A stretch of DNA of 64,000 nt, taken from positions 62,001 through 126,000 of the forward strand of contig NZ_JABFFR010000021.1 in the NCBI RefSeq assembly GCF_013423485.1. The letters are read 5' to 3'. Below are positions 50,248-59,209 of this stretch, one piece after another. The stretch's first letter is position 1. Every line of letters starts with the position of its first letter. The position numbers and the translations under genes are program-made. This DNA is from Azospirillum oleiclasticum (GTDB lineage Bacteria > Pseudomonadota > Alphaproteobacteria > Azospirillales > Azospirillaceae). The notes below the pieces were generated by a model that was not told the DNA's origin, did no database searches, and saw only the letters and a list, made by a program, of their open reading frames with translations.

Positions 50248-51351
50248 ATGGACGAGCGCTGTGACGGTTCCGCGAAGGAACCGAAAGGAACTGACACGAA
50301 GGACGCGATGCGGATCATCGCGGCGCTCCGCTCGGGGCTGCTGGCCGTTGCGGCCCTGATGGCTATCGTTCTGGGGATCGCCGTGTGGCCGCTCGCCGAC
50401 CCGGGTGCCGGCCTGGATCCGCTGACGTTCGGCAGTGCGCTGGTGGGGCTTGCGGGGCTGGCGTCCGGATGCGCCATGCTGATCCTGTGGTGGGCGACCC
50501 ACAGTGTGGCAGGGCTTCAGCGGTCCGTGGCCGCGCTGGAACAGTCGCGCGCGACCGCGGAAGACGCGAACCACACCAAGTCCGAGTTTCTCGGCGACTT
50601 GGCGCTCGGCCTGCGGGCACCGCTCAACACCGTCCTCGGCTATGGGCAGCTTCTGCTGAGCAACCACAGGAACCACCCCGACGACCCGGAGGTCGACCAT
50701 GTCCGGCAGATCATCCAGGCCGGCGACCAGATGCTGGCCCTGGTCAACGACATAAACGACCTGTCGCGGATCGACACCGGTCGCCTGTCGCTGGCAGAGA
50801 CGGAGATCGATGTGGTCGAGCTGTTGGGTGACCTTGCGCGCATGGCGGAGCGTCCGGCACGGGACGCATCGGTTTCGCTGGATGTGGACGCGGCGGGGGC
50901 CATCGGTGTCCGCGTCCGGGGCGATTACACCCGCATCAAGCAGTGCCTGTTCAATCTTGCCTCCGCCGCAATCACGCTGGAAGAGGCCGGTGGCTGGGTG
51001 GGGGTGACCGCGGATCCGAAGGATGACGCCGTGCGCTTCACCGTGTCCTGCAGCGCCGCCGTGCCTGCGGCCCGCATGGCGATGCTGTTCCGGCCCTGCC
51101 TGCACCATGGCGTCGAGCGATCCGCCATCGGCTTCGCCCTCAGCGAACGCCTCGCGGCCTTGATGGGTGGTCGCGTCGGGGTGGAGGGCGACATCGGCCA
51201 AGCCGGCCGCCTCTGGGTCGAACTGCCGTTGGGCAACGCGATCCCGCATCCCCCCGGACGTCCCTGTGCCCGTGGCAAGGCTGCCGCCGACACCCGAGCC
51301 GCTTACCGGACCGACGCGCCGACCATCGGCACCGTCCCTCGGTGGTCCTGA
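50248..51351 (+). CDS. Histidine-kinase-like membrane protein lacking the phospho-accepting histidine
   Basis: A 367-residue inner-membrane protein. Two hydrophobic helices (~31-49 and ~62-82) precede a HisKA-like domain, KSEFLGDLALGLRAPLN. In active kinases the sequence reads S-H-E-L-R-T-P-L-N; here the His position is Leu120 and the Glu is Gly121. The ATPase-like C-terminal domain also lacks a clear N-box (NLASAAITLEE). It is therefore a predicted pseudo-kinase. The ATG at 50248 follows AGAGG, although the frame is open to 50041. Its last codon overlaps the start of the next gene, so the two proteins probably work together. Confidence 0.82.
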   Translation: MDERCDGSAKEPKGTDTKDAMRIIAALRSGLLAVAALMAIVLGIAVWPLADPGAGLDPLTFGSALVGLAGLASGCAMLILWWATHSVAGLQRSVAALEQSRATAEDANHTKSEFLGDLALGLRAPLNTVLGYGQLLLSNHRNHPDDPEVDHVRQIIQAGDQMLALVNDINDLSRIDTGRLSLAETEIDVVELLGDLARMAERPARDASVSLDVDAAGAIGVRVRGDYTRIKQCLFNLASAAITLEEAGGWVGVTADPKDDAVRFTVSCSAAVPAARMAMLFRPCLHHGVERSAIGFALSERLAALMGGRVGVEGDIGQAGRLWVELPLGNAIPHPPGRPCARGKAAADTRAAYRTDAPTIGTVPRWS

Positions 51352-53474
51352 TGGCAGCCTTTACACACTGCGGCATGGTCGGGTCCGGGCCACTGGAGGA
51401 GCGGGAGAAGGCTCCGATCCTTCCCGGCCGGTTGACCGACGCGCGCATCCTGGTGATCGACGTCGATCCGGGCAGCGCGAAGGCCCTTCTCCACACGCTC
51501 CACGGCGCCGGCTATCGGGCGTGCGACGGGGAAACGGACCTTGCGAAGGCGCCCGCCCGCGCGCTTTCCGGCAACTACGCGCTCATCCTGCTCGACATCG
51601 GACGGTCGGGGCTGAGCGGCCTGCGCTTCCTGCGCGGGTACATGGACGGGCGGGACGGTGACCGCGCGCCCGTCATCATACTGTCCAACCTCGCCGACCG
51701 TGAAATCCGCCTCGCGGCGCTGGAGCTTGGGGCGCACGATTTCATCATCAGGCCCTGCGACCGCGTCGAAATTCTGCACCGCGTCCGCGACACGCTGACC
51801 ACGCGGTTGCTCCTGCGCGAGCAGTTGCACCTTGCCGAGCGGCTGGACCGCGAGGTGGCGGTGCGCACGGTGGAGCTGGAGAGCCGGCGGCACTTCCTGC
51901 AGGGCATCATGGACAGTGCCGGCGAGGGCATCCTGGTCATCGACCGCTCCGGTCGCCTGACCGAATGCAACCAGGCCGGCACCGCGATGCTGGGCCTTGA
52001 AAGCGACAAGGCGGTGGGGCGACGCGTCGGCTCTTTCCTTCCCGAACTGGAAACGCACTTCACCGGATCACGGGAAACCATGGCGCGACGCGCCGACGGC
52101 GACGGTTTCCCGGCGGACATCACGGTGACGGCCGCGCCCGATCACGGCAGCATCGTGATCATGCGCGACGCCACGGAACGCAAGGTGGCGGAACAATCCT
52201 TCTGGCGGCTTGCGAACATGGACGAGGTCACCCGCCTGCCGAACCGCCGCGTCGCCCTGGACCGGCTCGCCACCTGCATCTACGACGGCGGCGAGGGGCA
52301 TATCCTCTTCCTGCGCCTGAGCGGCCTCGACCGCCACGCCGACCTGTTCGGCGATCACAGCGCCGAGCGGGCGCTGTTCCAGGTGGCCGAGCGGCTCGGC
52401 GAATGCACGGAGCGTGTGGCGTCGGTCTACGCATGGGACAGCCAATGCTTCCTGCTGGTCGGGGAAATCGAACCGGAACCTCTGTTCGAAGGCATCCTGA
52501 AGGCATTGCAAGGCCCATTTGACGACGACGAACGCGTCCTCGCCATGGAGCTTACGGCCGGTTCGGCCCGTTTTCCCGGCGACGGACTGTCGGCGACCGA
52601 CCTCGTGCGCCGCGCCAGGCTGGCCGAATCCTGCGCGCGCGCCGCCGAGACGGGCCACCTGCCCTTCACCGCCGCCATGGAATCGGCGCGGGTCCGCCGA
52701 CACGCCGTCGAGGACCAGATCCGCCACGCGCTGCGCGACTGCGGGCTCGACGTGTACTACCAGCCCAAGGTGTCTCTCCTGGACAACAGCGTGGTCGGGA
52801 TGGAGGCGCTGGTGCGCATGAACAGCCCGACGCTGGGTCCCGTCTCGCCGATGGAGTTCATCCCGATCTGCGAGGAGTCCGGCGCCATCGTGCCGGTCGG
52901 GTTGTTCGTGCTGCGCCGGGCCTGCCGCGACACCGTCCAATGGCGCAGCGGCGGCCGGGTTCCGCTGACGGTGGCGGTCAACCTGTCGCCGCGCCAGCTC
53001 GACACACCCGGCTTCGCCGACGAGGCGCTGGCGATTCTCGATGACGAGGGCCTGCCACCCCAGGCGCTGGAGCTGGAAGTGACCGAAACCCTGCTGATGC
53101 AGGAGCGGCAGCGGGTGGATGAGGAGCTGTTGCGTCTGCGCGATGCCGGTGTGTCCATCGCCATCGACGATTTCGGCACCGGCCACAGCTCGCTGGCCCG
53201 GCTGACACGCCTGCGCGCCGACACGCTCAAGATCGACCGCAGTTTCATCAAGAACCTGCTGCGCAGCCGCGAGGACGAATCGATCGCGCGCTCCATCATC
53301 GACCTCGCGCGCATCCTCGACCTGAAGGTCGTGGCGGAGGGTGTCGAGACCACGGCCCACGCGGCCCGGCTGATGGACTTCCGCTGCCACATGGGACAGG
53401 GGTACCTGTACGCCCCGCCGCTGCCCCGGGCAGGCTTCCAGGACTGGCTCGACGCGGCGATGGTCCACGCCTAA
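51351..53474 (+). CDS. REC-PAS-degenerate GGDEF-EAL protein
   Basis: A 707-residue signalling protein. Residues ~32-145 are a receiver with phospho-acceptor Asp82 (ALILLDIGRSG), but the usual Lys is Arg134 in FIIRPCD. Residues ~180-275 are a PAS domain. Residues ~290-440 are GGDEF-like but have YAWDSQCF (360-367) where GG(D/E)EF should be, so they are inactive. Residues ~455-700 are an EAL domain with EALVRM, NLSPRQLDT, LEVTETLLM, AIDDFGTGHSS and LKIDRSFIKNL, probably an active phosphodiesterase. The ATG at 51351 shares a base with the stop of the upstream pseudo-kinase gene (TGATG). Confidence 0.9.
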   Translation: MAAFTHCGMVGSGPLEEREKAPILPGRLTDARILVIDVDPGSAKALLHTLHGAGYRACDGETDLAKAPARALSGNYALILLDIGRSGLSGLRFLRGYMDGRDGDRAPVIILSNLADREIRLAALELGAHDFIIRPCDRVEILHRVRDTLTTRLLLREQLHLAERLDREVAVRTVELESRRHFLQGIMDSAGEGILVIDRSGRLTECNQAGTAMLGLESDKAVGRRVGSFLPELETHFTGSRETMARRADGDGFPADITVTAAPDHGSIVIMRDATERKVAEQSFWRLANMDEVTRLPNRRVALDRLATCIYDGGEGHILFLRLSGLDRHADLFGDHSAERALFQVAERLGECTERVASVYAWDSQCFLLVGEIEPEPLFEGILKALQGPFDDDERVLAMELTAGSARFPGDGLSATDLVRRARLAESCARAAETGHLPFTAAMESARVRRHAVEDQIRHALRDCGLDVYYQPKVSLLDNSVVGMEALVRMNSPTLGPVSPMEFIPICEESGAIVPVGLFVLRRACRDTVQWRSGGRVPLTVAVNLSPRQLDTPGFADEALAILDDEGLPPQALELEVTETLLMQERQRVDEELLRLRDAGVSIAIDDFGTGHSSLARLTRLRADTLKIDRSFIKNLLRSREDESIARSIIDLARILDLKVVAEGVETTAHAARLMDFRCHMGQGYLYAPPLPRAGFQDWLDAAMVHA

Positions 53475-54157
53475 CCGCTGAACACCTCGTCGAAGGCCGC
53501 CCGCATCGCCGAATCGACCTCCGCCATGGTCACGAGGTGCCCGAGCGCCACCATCGAGGTGACGCCATGCTCGGCGATGCCGCAGGGCACGATGCCGCCG
53601 AAATGCGACAGCTCCGGCTCGACGTTCAGCGCCACCCCGTGGAAGCTGACCCAGTGGCGCACGCGCACGCCGATGGCCGCGATCTTGTCCTCCTGCCCCG
53701 GCAGGCCGCCGTGGTTGCGCTTGTCCACCCAGATGCCGACGCGGCCGTCCCGGCGCTCGCCACGGATGTTGAAGGCCGCCAGCGTTCGGATCAGCCATTC
53801 CTCCAGATCGCGGACGAAACGCCGGATGTCGGCGCCGCGCGCCTTCAGGTCCAGCATCACATAGCCAACCCGCTGCCCCGGCCCGTGATAGGTGAACTGG
53901 CCGCCGCGCCCGGTGCGATGGACGGGAAAGCGGCCGGGATCGAGCAGGTCCTCGTCGCGCGCGCTGGTGCCGGCCGTGTAGAGCGGGGGATGCTCCAGCA
54001 GCCAGACCATCTCCGGCGCGGTGCCGGCGCGGATGGCGGCCACCCGCTCCTCCATCACCGCCATGGCGTGCTCGTAGGCGACCGGCTCGTCGCTGATCCG
54101 CCACTCCACCCGCCGCTTCTCCAGGCCGCCCGCAGCGGCGTCGTCCACGCTCAGCAT
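53471..54157 (-). CDS. lipB: Octanoyltransferase LipB
   Basis: A 228-residue lipoyl(octanoyl) transferase that moves octanoate from ACP to lipoyl domains. It has RTGRGGQFTYHGPGQ, the catalytic Lys in QEDKIAAIGVRV and the catalytic Cys in GIVPCGIAEHGVTS. The start at 54157 gives a normal length with a short N-terminal extension. Its 3' end overlaps the convergent EAL gene by 4 bp (53471-53474). Confidence 0.96.
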   Translation of the reverse strand: MLSVDDAAAGGLEKRRVEWRISDEPVAYEHAMAVMEERVAAIRAGTAPEMVWLLEHPPLYTAGTSARDEDLLDPGRFPVHRTGRGGQFTYHGPGQRVGYVMLDLKARGADIRRFVRDLEEWLIRTLAAFNIRGERRDGRVGIWVDKRNHGGLPGQEDKIAAIGVRVRHWVSFHGVALNVEPELSHFGGIVPCGIAEHGVTSMVALGHLVTMAEVDSAMRAAFDEVFSG

Positions 54158-54258
54158 TTTTCGTCCGAAAGGTCCATTGCGCCGCTTGATCCGGCGTCAG
54201 GGATCGGGTATACCCCGCCCACTTCGGACGCAAGCCCGGAGTTGCTACCTTGCCTCGT

Positions 54259-54345
54259 GCGGTCGTGGCGGAATTGGTAGACGCGCAGCGTTGAGGTCGC
54301 TGTGGCCGAAAGGCCGTGGAAGTTCGAGTCTTCTCGACCGCACCA
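54259..54345 (+). tRNA. tRNA-Leu (anticodon GAG)
   Basis: An 87-nt leucine tRNA with a long variable arm. The acceptor stem GCGGTCG pairs with CGACCGC, followed by the encoded ACCA end. The anticodon loop TTGAGGT carries GAG at 54293-54295, inside a CAGCG/CGCTG stem. The T-arm GGAAG-TTCGAGT-CTTCT is intact. A terminator follows 10 nt downstream. Confidence 0.97.
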
Positions 54346-54354
54346 TCAAGGTTC

Positions 54355-54400
54355 AAGCCGGCAGGGTCCCGTTCAGGTGACCGCCGGCTTTTCCTTTTTC
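54355..54400 (+). terminator. Intrinsic terminator of tRNA-Leu
   Basis: AAGCCGGC (54355-54362) pairs with GCCGGCTT (54383-54390) across a 20-nt loop. It is followed by a T-rich run TTCCTTTTTC, a classic Rho-independent arrangement on the plus strand. Confidence 0.8.
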
Positions 54401-54703
54401 TCACTTCAGCAACAGATACTGGTCGAGCGAGGCCCGCTTCAGGGTCTGCACGATGTTGGCCTGGGCGTTGGTCACCACGGCGTAACCGCCGGCGTCCCGG
54501 CAGCGGGTCGCCAGAAGGTACAACATCCCGATGGCTGTGGAGTCGAGGAAGGTCAGATAGCGTGCGTCGATGTTCAGCGTCGCTTTCGCCGCGAAGTCCC
54601 AATCTTCGAGTAACTGGTGGAACTTCCCGCTGTCTTCGTAGGTGAATCGGCCCGAGAGCAGCACTCCCTCCCGCCCGGCCACCTCGACATATGCGTATTC
54701 CAT
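54401..54703 (-). CDS. STAS-domain anti-sigma-factor antagonist-like protein
   Basis: A 100-residue STAS protein. LLSGRFTYEDSGKFHQLL and LNIDARYLTFLDSTAIGMLYLL carry the strand-helix pattern and the DST motif with its Ser, a usual phosphorylation site in anti-sigma antagonists. ANIVQTLKRASLDQ fits the last helix. The ATG at 54703 was chosen for the complete domain; an open frame extends far upstream. No partner kinase or sigma factor lies in the window, so its signalling pathway is unknown. It diverges from mgtE. Confidence 0.88.
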   Translation of the reverse strand: MEYAYVEVAGREGVLLSGRFTYEDSGKFHQLLEDWDFAAKATLNIDARYLTFLDSTAIGMLYLLATRCRDAGGYAVVTNAQANIVQTLKRASLDQYLLLK

Positions 54704-54932
54704 GGCGGCGCCCCCGTTACTCGCACCGCGAGAGGGAACCATGAAGAGGACGCGGGAGCAAGCCAAAGCCCGGTCGCTGCGCTGGACAAAGCGACACGCC
54801 GCCTCTATGTCGTGTTCGCCCCGGTGCCTTCCGCCAGGGATTCCCGCCTCCCCTGCCCCGGTGCACCATGGCCGACCGCCCCACACGTCGCGCGTCCATC
54901 GTCCGCCGCCCGGCCCGACAGGAGCGGACACC

Positions 54933-56351
54933 ATGAGCCTGCACGACCAGGACGGCGGGGAACCCCGGCCGCCGCACCAGCTCCGCACGGAGGAGGACGA
55001 GGAGGAGCGCGCCTACGGCGTCGATCCCGACTTCGTCGACTCGGTCGTCGATCTGCTGGACGCGAACCGCGTCGGCGAGGTGCGCGCCGTCACCGACGAC
55101 CTGCACGCCGCCGACGTCGCCGACCTGATCGAACAGATCGACCCCGACCATCGCGAAGCGCTGGTCGAGGTCCTGAAGCCCGGCTTCGACGCGGAGGTTC
55201 TGTCCTATCTCAACCCCGACCTGCGCGAGGAGGTGGTCGAGGCCTTCGAGCCGAAGGAGCTGGCCGCCGCGGTCGCGGAGCTTGAGACCGACGACGCCGT
55301 CGACCTGATCCAGGACCTGGACGAGGAGCAGCAGCGCGAAATCCTGGAGAACCTGCCGCCCGAGACGCGCGCGCTGGTCCAGGAGAACCTGACCTACGAG
55401 GAATACACCGCCGGCCGCCTGATGCAGCGCGATCTGGTGGCGGTGCCGCAGTTCTGGACGGTGGGGCGCACCATCGACTATCTGCGCAGCGGGGCCGAGG
55501 ACCTGCCGGAGACCTTCTACGACCTGTTCGTGGTCGATCCCATGCACCGGGTGATCGGCACGGTGCCGCTGTCGCGCATCCTGCGCGCCCGGCGGTCGGT
55601 CGCCATGGCGGAGCTGCAGAACGACGATTTCCACACCATCCCCGCCACCATGGACCAGGAGGAGGTCGCCAACCTCTTCCGGCAGTACGCGCTGGTGTCC
55701 GCCCCGGTGGTGGATGCCGGCGACCGGCTGATCGGCGTGATCACCGTGGACGACGTGGTGCACATCATCGACGAGGAAGCGGAGGACGACTTCTTCAAGC
55801 TGGGCGGCGTGGGCGATGCCAGCATCTACCGCACGGTGATCGACACCGCACGCTCGCGGCTGAAATGGCTGGGTCTGAACCTGGTCACCGCCTTCCTGGC
55901 GGCCGGCGTCATCTCGCTGTTCTCGGCGACCATCGAGAAGGTGGTGGCGCTGGCGGTGCTGATGCCGATCGTCGCCTCCATGGGCGGCAACGCCGGCACC
56001 CAGGCCCTGACCGTGGCGGTGCGGGCGCTGGCGACCCGCGAGCTGTCCTCCTCCAACGCCCCGCGGGTGGTCGGCAAGGAGGTGCTGGTCGGGCTGTTCA
56101 ACGGGGTGGTCTTCGCCACCCTGGTCGGGCTGATCGCCGGCTTCTGGTTCGGCCCGGCCATCGGTGTCGTCATCGCCTGCGCCATGACCATAAACCTGTT
56201 CGTCGCCGGGCTGTTCGGCGTGATGATCCCGCTGGCGCTCGACCGTTTCGGCGTCGATCCCGCGGTCGCCAGCGGCGTGTTCCTGACCACCGTCACCGAC
56301 GTGGTCGGTTTCTTCGCCTTCCTCGGCCTCGCCGCCGCCTTCCTGCTGTGA
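54933..56351 (+). CDS. mgtE: MgtE-type magnesium transporter
   Basis: A 472-residue Mg2+ channel/transporter. An acidic N-terminal domain of ALVEVLKPGFDAEVLSYL-type repeats comes first, then two CBS domains (TVGRTIDYLR, DLFVVDPMHRVIGTVPL, VVDAGDRLIGVITVDDV), then five membrane helices with the pore motif VASMGGNAGTQALT. The ATG at 54933 follows AGGAGCGG. In the 229-bp upstream region I see no clear riboswitch. A thioesterase gene follows closely. Confidence 0.95.
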   Translation: MSLHDQDGGEPRPPHQLRTEEDEEERAYGVDPDFVDSVVDLLDANRVGEVRAVTDDLHAADVADLIEQIDPDHREALVEVLKPGFDAEVLSYLNPDLREEVVEAFEPKELAAAVAELETDDAVDLIQDLDEEQQREILENLPPETRALVQENLTYEEYTAGRLMQRDLVAVPQFWTVGRTIDYLRSGAEDLPETFYDLFVVDPMHRVIGTVPLSRILRARRSVAMAELQNDDFHTIPATMDQEEVANLFRQYALVSAPVVDAGDRLIGVITVDDVVHIIDEEAEDDFFKLGGVGDASIYRTVIDTARSRLKWLGLNLVTAFLAAGVISLFSATIEKVVALAVLMPIVASMGGNAGTQALTVAVRALATRELSSSNAPRVVGKEVLVGLFNGVVFATLVGLIAGFWFGPAIGVVIACAMTINLFVAGLFGVMIPLALDRFGVDPAVASGVFLTTVTDVVGFFAFLGLAAAFLL

Positions 56352-56359
56352 GGAGTAGC

Positions 56360-56800
56360 ATGACCGCCTTCAAGCCCCGCAACCCCGACTGGGAAGCCAT
56401 CACCCGCGCCACCATCGACCGCCAGCCGATCGTCCACACCATGGGCATGCGCCTCACTGCCATCGAGCCCGGCTTCGTGGAGCTGCGGATGAGGGTGGAT
56501 CCGCGCTACGCGCAGCACCACGGGTACACGCACGCCGGCGTCGTGTCGATGCTGGCCGACAATGCCGGCGGCTTCGCGGCGCTGACGCTGATGCCGGCGG
56601 GGGCGGAGGTGCTGGCGGTGGAGTTCAAGATCAACCTGATGGCCCCGGCCAAGGGCGAGGAGATGATCGCACGGGCCCGCGTGGTGAAGTCGGGCCGCAC
56701 CCTGACCGTCAGCAGCATCGAGGTGGCGATGGTGGACGGCGGACGCGAGGTGGACAACGCCCTGATGCAGCAGACCTGCATCGCCCTGATGCCGGAGTGA
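56360..56800 (+). CDS. PaaI-type hot-dog thioesterase
   Basis: A 146-residue hot-dog-fold acyl-CoA thioesterase. TMGMRLTAIEPGFVELRM opens the fold, HHGYTHAGVVSMLADNAGGFAAL has the family acid residue in the long helix, and AVEFKINLMAPAKGE closes the sheet. The ATG at 56360 follows AGGAG, 8 bp after the mgtE stop, so it is likely co-transcribed with mgtE. Its acyl substrate is unknown. Confidence 0.9.
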   Translation: MTAFKPRNPDWEAITRATIDRQPIVHTMGMRLTAIEPGFVELRMRVDPRYAQHHGYTHAGVVSMLADNAGGFAALTLMPAGAEVLAVEFKINLMAPAKGEEMIARARVVKSGRTLTVSSIEVAMVDGGREVDNALMQQTCIALMPE

Positions 56801-56816
56801 CCGGGAGCCCGGCCCA

Positions 56817-58226
56817 TCACGGCGTCGGCTCCCACCCGCCGCCAAGGGCTTTGAACAGGGCGACCGCAGCGGTGGCAAGCGCCGCGTCGCTCTGCACCAG
56901 CGTGTCGCGCGCGGTCGCCAGCGACCGCTGCGCGTCGAGCACATCGAGATAGGCCGCCAGACCCGCCCGGTACTGCACCTGGGCCAATGCCAGCGCGTCG
57001 GCGTAGGCGGCGACCGTGCGGGTCAACGCGGCGTTGTGCGCCTTTTCGCGGTCGAGCGCGGTCAAGGCGTTCTCCACCTCCTCGATGGCGGTCAGCACCG
57101 TGGCCCGCCACGCCGCGATGCGCTCGTCGCGGATCGCGGTCTTCTCGGTCACAACGGCCTCGCGACGCCCCGCATCGAACAGGGGCAGGTCGACCTGCGG
57201 ACCGAAGGACCAGACGGAAGCGGTTGACAGCGTCGTCATCGACCGGAGACGGCTGGCGTTGAGCCCCACCGTCCCCGCCAAACTCACCGCCGGCAGCCGG
57301 TCGGCCTCGGCGACGCCGATGTCGGCGGTGGCGACGGCGATACGCCGTTCGGCCGCACGCACGTCCGGCCGCCGGTCGAGCACCGACAGCACCGGATCCG
57401 GCGTGATGGTACCGGCCAGCCGCGGGACCCGTCCACCGGTTCCCACCGCCGCGCGAACCGTCGCCGGGGTCTCCCCCGTGAGCACCGCCAGGCGGTGCAT
57501 GGCCTGGCGGGCCCCGTCCTCCAACGGTGGGATGGTGGCCTCCGCGCTTTCCAGCTCCGCCCGTGCCCGCATCGCGTCGAGGGTCGTCCCGGTGCCGGCA
57601 CGGGCCATGGCCTCGGTGAGCCGCAGTGTGTCGCGGCGGCTGTCCACCGTCTCGCGCGCGACGGTCAGCCGCGCCTGATAGGCGCGGAGATCCACATAGG
57701 ACCGGGCGACGTCGCCGCACAGCGTCAGCATCGTGTCGGCGAGGTCGGCCCGCGTCGCCTGCACCTCGGCGGAGGAGGACTCCACCGCCCGCCGCGCTCC
57801 ACCAAACACATCGAGCTCGAAGGTCGCGTCGAACCCGGCCTGGAAGCTGTTCCCGACAACCGCTCCGTCGCCCGCCACCGACGACCGGCCGTCCGCCCCG
57901 GTCTGCCGCTGCCGCGTGGCGCTGGCCGAGCCGTCGAGTGTCGGGCGGGTCCCCGCCTGCTGCTGCCCCAGTAGGGCGCGGGCCTGACGCAGCCGCGCGG
58001 CGGCCTGTGCCACATCGGCGTTGCCGCGGGCGGCGCGCTCCATCAGGTCGGTCAACACCGGATCGTCGAAACGGCGCCACCATCCAGCCAGCGACTCCAC
58101 CCGCTCCGCGCTTGCCGATGGGCTCTCCCAAGCCGCCGGAAGCGATGCCGTGGGCGGCGTGTAGTCGGGGCCGACCATGCAGGCGGACAGCAGGACGAGC
58201 AGCGCCAATGCCGGAAGACGCATCAC
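56817..58226 (-). CDS. Outer-membrane efflux lipoprotein (NodT/TolC family)
   Basis: A 469-residue outer-membrane factor of the NodT subfamily. A signal peptide with lipobox LLSACMVGPDY anchors it by lipid. Two homologous coiled-coil halves are visible (ADVAQAAARLRQARALLGQQQ-type start, DLADTMLTLCGDVARSYVDLRAYQ in part, ALAQVQYRAGLAAYLDVLDAQ). It forms the exit duct of a tripartite pump with the three genes upstream on the same strand; the start overlaps the HlyD gene's end by 4 bp. Confidence 0.9.
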   Translation of the reverse strand: MMRLPALALLVLLSACMVGPDYTPPTASLPAAWESPSASAERVESLAGWWRRFDDPVLTDLMERAARGNADVAQAAARLRQARALLGQQQAGTRPTLDGSASATRQRQTGADGRSSVAGDGAVVGNSFQAGFDATFELDVFGGARRAVESSSAEVQATRADLADTMLTLCGDVARSYVDLRAYQARLTVARETVDSRRDTLRLTEAMARAGTGTTLDAMRARAELESAEATIPPLEDGARQAMHRLAVLTGETPATVRAAVGTGGRVPRLAGTITPDPVLSVLDRRPDVRAAERRIAVATADIGVAEADRLPAVSLAGTVGLNASRLRSMTTLSTASVWSFGPQVDLPLFDAGRREAVVTEKTAIRDERIAAWRATVLTAIEEVENALTALDREKAHNAALTRTVAAYADALALAQVQYRAGLAAYLDVLDAQRSLATARDTLVQSDAALATAAVALFKALGGGWEPTP

Positions 58227-59209
58227 GGCGCGCCCCGCTCGGCCACCGCCGCATGCGGATCGGCGGACAGCGGTGGAGCCTCGATGAAGACGTCGAGGAT
58301 CTGGCCGGCATAGACCGGCAGGGACGGGTCCTCCACCGCATACACGACCTGGAGCACGCGCGTGTCCACCCGCTCGCTGCTGTCACCGGTGAGCGATGTC
58401 TTCGGCGTGACGTAGGGCTCCATATGCACGAAGCGCAGCGCCGACGACAGATTGCGGTTGCCGCGCAGATAGGCCTTGGCCGCGGCGCCGGCGCGAAGGC
58501 GCCAAGCGTCGTTCTCGTCGATCTCGACCCGCACATGCAGCGCCCCGGTCCGGCCGAGCATCACCAGCGGCGTGCTGAGCGCGCTCGCCGACGCGTATTC
58601 GCCGGGTCGTAGATTGACCTGGAGCACCTCGGCGTCGAACGGAGCGGCGACCGTCAGCCGGGCGAGCGCGGTGTCCGCCTGGGCGAGCAGCGCCTTCGCC
58701 GACTCGGTCGCCGCCCGCGCCGACGCCAGCTTCGCCTCCGCCACCTTCACGGCGTACCGGCGCTTGGCGAGGTCCTCCACGCTGACGGCGCGCCGATCCG
58801 ACACCGTGTCCGCGAGCCTGAGCTGGTTGCGGTAATCGGCCAGGCTCGCCTCCATCTCCGCCACCTGCGCCTCCGCCTCGGCGAGCTCCGCCACGCGCTG
58901 GTCGCGTGTCGCCCGCTCGACCCGGTCATCCAGTTGGAACAGCGTGTCTCCGGCACGCACCCGGTCGCCGGGCGCCACCGCGACCAGGGTCACGATGCCG
59001 CCGACCGCCGACCCGATGGCAACCGTGCGGCCCGGCGGTTCCGTCTGGCCGGTGCCACCGATGTAATTGGCGAAGGGCGCGATGGCCGGCTCGGCGATGG
59101 GCTGGGCGATCGGCGCCGGCTTGCTTGCCGACAGGACCGCGGCCACGGCAATGAGCATCCCGGACAGCGCAAGGGCCGGCAGCAGAAGCCGCCGGAAGGT
59201 GGCGATCAT
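58223..59209 (-). CDS. HlyD-type periplasmic adaptor
   Basis: A 328-residue membrane-fusion protein. One N-terminal helix (LLLPALALSGMLIAVAAVL) anchors it. A barrel/lipoyl half (GGIVTLVAVAPGDRVRAGDTL) flanks a coiled-coil hairpin (AELAEAEAQVAEMEASLADYR, KRRYAVKVAEAKLASARAATE in parts). Its start overlaps the ATPase stop by 4 bp. It links the inner-membrane ABC pair to the outer-membrane duct. Confidence 0.9.
   Translation of the reverse strand: MIATFRRLLLPALALSGMLIAVAAVLSASKPAPIAQPIAEPAIAPFANYIGGTGQTEPPGRTVAIGSAVGGIVTLVAVAPGDRVRAGDTLFQLDDRVERATRDQRVAELAEAEAQVAEMEASLADYRNQLRLADTVSDRRAVSVEDLAKRRYAVKVAEAKLASARAATESAKALLAQADTALARLTVAAPFDAEVLQVNLRPGEYASASALSTPLVMLGRTGALHVRVEIDENDAWRLRAGAAAKAYLRGNRNLSSALRFVHMEPYVTPKTSLTGDSSERVDTRVLQVVYAVEDPSLPVYAGQILDVFIEAPPLSADPHAAVAERGAP

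Noticed and set aside
54704..54932. Magnesium riboswitch upstream of mgtE
   Set aside because: I could not find a conserved M-box-like core or a convincing expression-platform hairpin in this 229-bp region.
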